A DNA stretch of 53,614 nucleotides. It comes from Lachnospiraceae bacterium (GTDB lineage: Bacteria > Bacillota > Clostridia > Lachnospirales > Lachnospiraceae). The notes below the pieces were generated by a model. It was not told where the DNA came from and did no database searches. It saw only the letters and a program-made list of their open reading frames with translations. Location: the NCBI GenBank assembly GCA_017469405.1, contig JAFUGL010000036.1, positions 1 through 53,614 of the forward strand, read 5' to 3'. Below, piece after piece: positions 53,013-53,614 of the stretch (position 1 is the first letter of the stretch; each line of letters opens with the position of its first letter). Both the position numbers and the translations under genes were made by a program.

Positions 53013-53614
53013 ATGGATTACGATCAGATTTTTGATGTATTGTCAAAAAAACCGAATAAAATAGTATTCAGCAGTCAGGCTGATAAAACGTATAAATACA
53101 GAAAAACGGTTATTTCAAAGACTCATATTAAAGGAAAGGATGCTTATCAGATAGAACGTTTTACGGACAAGCAGGCTTTTCATGAGAATGTTGATTATGA
53201 CAGACTTAAGAGTGTTGTGGAAGAACTGTTCCCTGATAATTACAGGCAGATTAACGTGTTTTGTGCAGATGGGGAATATGATTTTAAATACTCAAAGAAA
53301 GGGAAACTGTTATCCAATTTTCATAGAGCTAAAGGTGATGAAAGTAAGACAAATATTTCTAATTCAAACAATGAGTATAGTAATAAATCAGTAAATTCAA
53401 ATTATGACATTTCTGATAAAAATAATGACAATATAAATAAAATAACTTATGATAATAATTCAATAATACATAAGGACGAAGCTTCATTATCCCACAACCG
53501 CAAAAAAAAATATCTTCTTCCTGAAGGCCCGGTTATTCCACCGTTGGTTGATTTGGGTATCTTCACCAAGGAAGGCAAAATAGTTAAGCCGATGTACGGA
53601 AAATACAGACAGAT
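53013..53614 (+). CDS. SAM-dependent methyltransferase-type protein (3' end outside window)
   Basis: 200 visible codons, open to the right edge. The N-terminal ~140 residues include an Asn/Ser/Asp-rich linker. Then KKKYLLPEGPVIPPLVDLGIF, which continues to KIVKPMYGKYRQ, matches from memory the start of a family of Firmicute class I methyltransferases (Methyltransf_32-type) with the K-Y-L-L-x-E-G opening. The SAM-binding motif itself is beyond the edge. AGGAG five bases before 53013 supports this start. Confidence 0.6.
   Translation, partial: MDYDQIFDVLSKKPNKIVFSSQADKTYKYRKTVISKTHIKGKDAYQIERFTDKQAFHENVDYDRLKSVVEELFPDNYRQINVFCADGEYDFKYSKKGKLLSNFHRAKGDESKTNISNSNNEYSNKSVNSNYDISDKNNDNINKITYDNNSIIHKDEASLSHNRKKKYLLPEGPVIPPLVDLGIFTKEGKIVKPMYGKYRQ

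Overview
The window is about 53.6 kb of AT-rich chromosome from a Gram-positive anaerobe of the Clostridia, most likely a Lachnospiraceae member. Reasons: gene order infB-rbfA-nrnA-truB-ribF, a sufCBDSU operon under an IscR-type Rrf2 regulator, gapA-pgk-tpiA, a MetA with the acetyl-CoA-type Glu111, strong AGGAGG ribosome binding sites and low GC. Genus is not resolved.

Layout. 1-6.1 kb: end of the translation/ribosome-maturation operon (infB, cut by the left edge, rbfA, nrnA, truB, ribF) and a tRNA-Arg(CCG). 6.2-11.2 kb: an acidic single-pass membrane protein, rluF, a divergent NAD-dependent ligA, and metA with a terminator. 11.2-18.3 kb: an accessory cluster on the + strand with four metallophosphoesterases, a P-loop kinase with a C-terminal zinc ribbon, a HAD phosphatase, a YgiT-type zinc-finger protein and several small unknown acidic proteins. 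It carries repeat scars showing that phosphatase genes were duplicated and shuffled. 18.3-23 kb: a membrane NERD protein on the - strand, a decayed gene, a candidate small RNA, small secreted or unknown genes and three small XRE regulators, most in separate promoter-gene-terminator units. 23-30.5 kb: an extremely AT-rich pair of NTPase genes (TPR-AAA, and NTPase-HEPN with an RNase-type R-x4-H motif) followed by a large protein with a RelA/SpoT-type nucleotidyltransferase domain; this looks like a defence module. 30.6-32.6 kb: a ClpP-family protease directly followed by a soluble VirD4/TraG-like ATPase, with no other conjugation gene. 32.7-36 kb: TPP riboswitch, YkoF-type thiamine-binding protein and a ThiXYZ-type ABC importer. 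36-37.5 kb: flippase (- strand). 37.6-45.4 kb: Rrf2 regulator with a palindromic operator and 19-bp tandem repeats, sufCBDSU, a second cysteine desulfurase and a PHP histidinol-phosphatase. 45.5-48.9 kb: gapA, pgk, tpiA. 48.9-53.6 kb: alpha/beta hydrolase with its regulator (-), an Mrr remnant, a transglutaminase-like lipid-anchored or membrane-anchored protein (-), a membrane zinc-ribbon protein and the start of a methyltransferase cut by the right edge.

The most unusual signal is a shared promoter element. Six accessory units (11175, 20033, 20904, 21145, 22557, 30600) carry TTGAAC followed by a degenerate AA-rT-k-n-AT pattern. In five of them a -10 box lies exactly 33 bases after TTGAAC; in the sixth the gap is 34. 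Four of the six start at or within a few bases of the U-tract of the preceding terminator. This suggests one activator-type regulon linking the phosphatase cluster, the small secreted and unknown genes, an XRE regulator and the ClpP-VirD4-like pair. All function calls are from reading the translated sequence; no database search was run.
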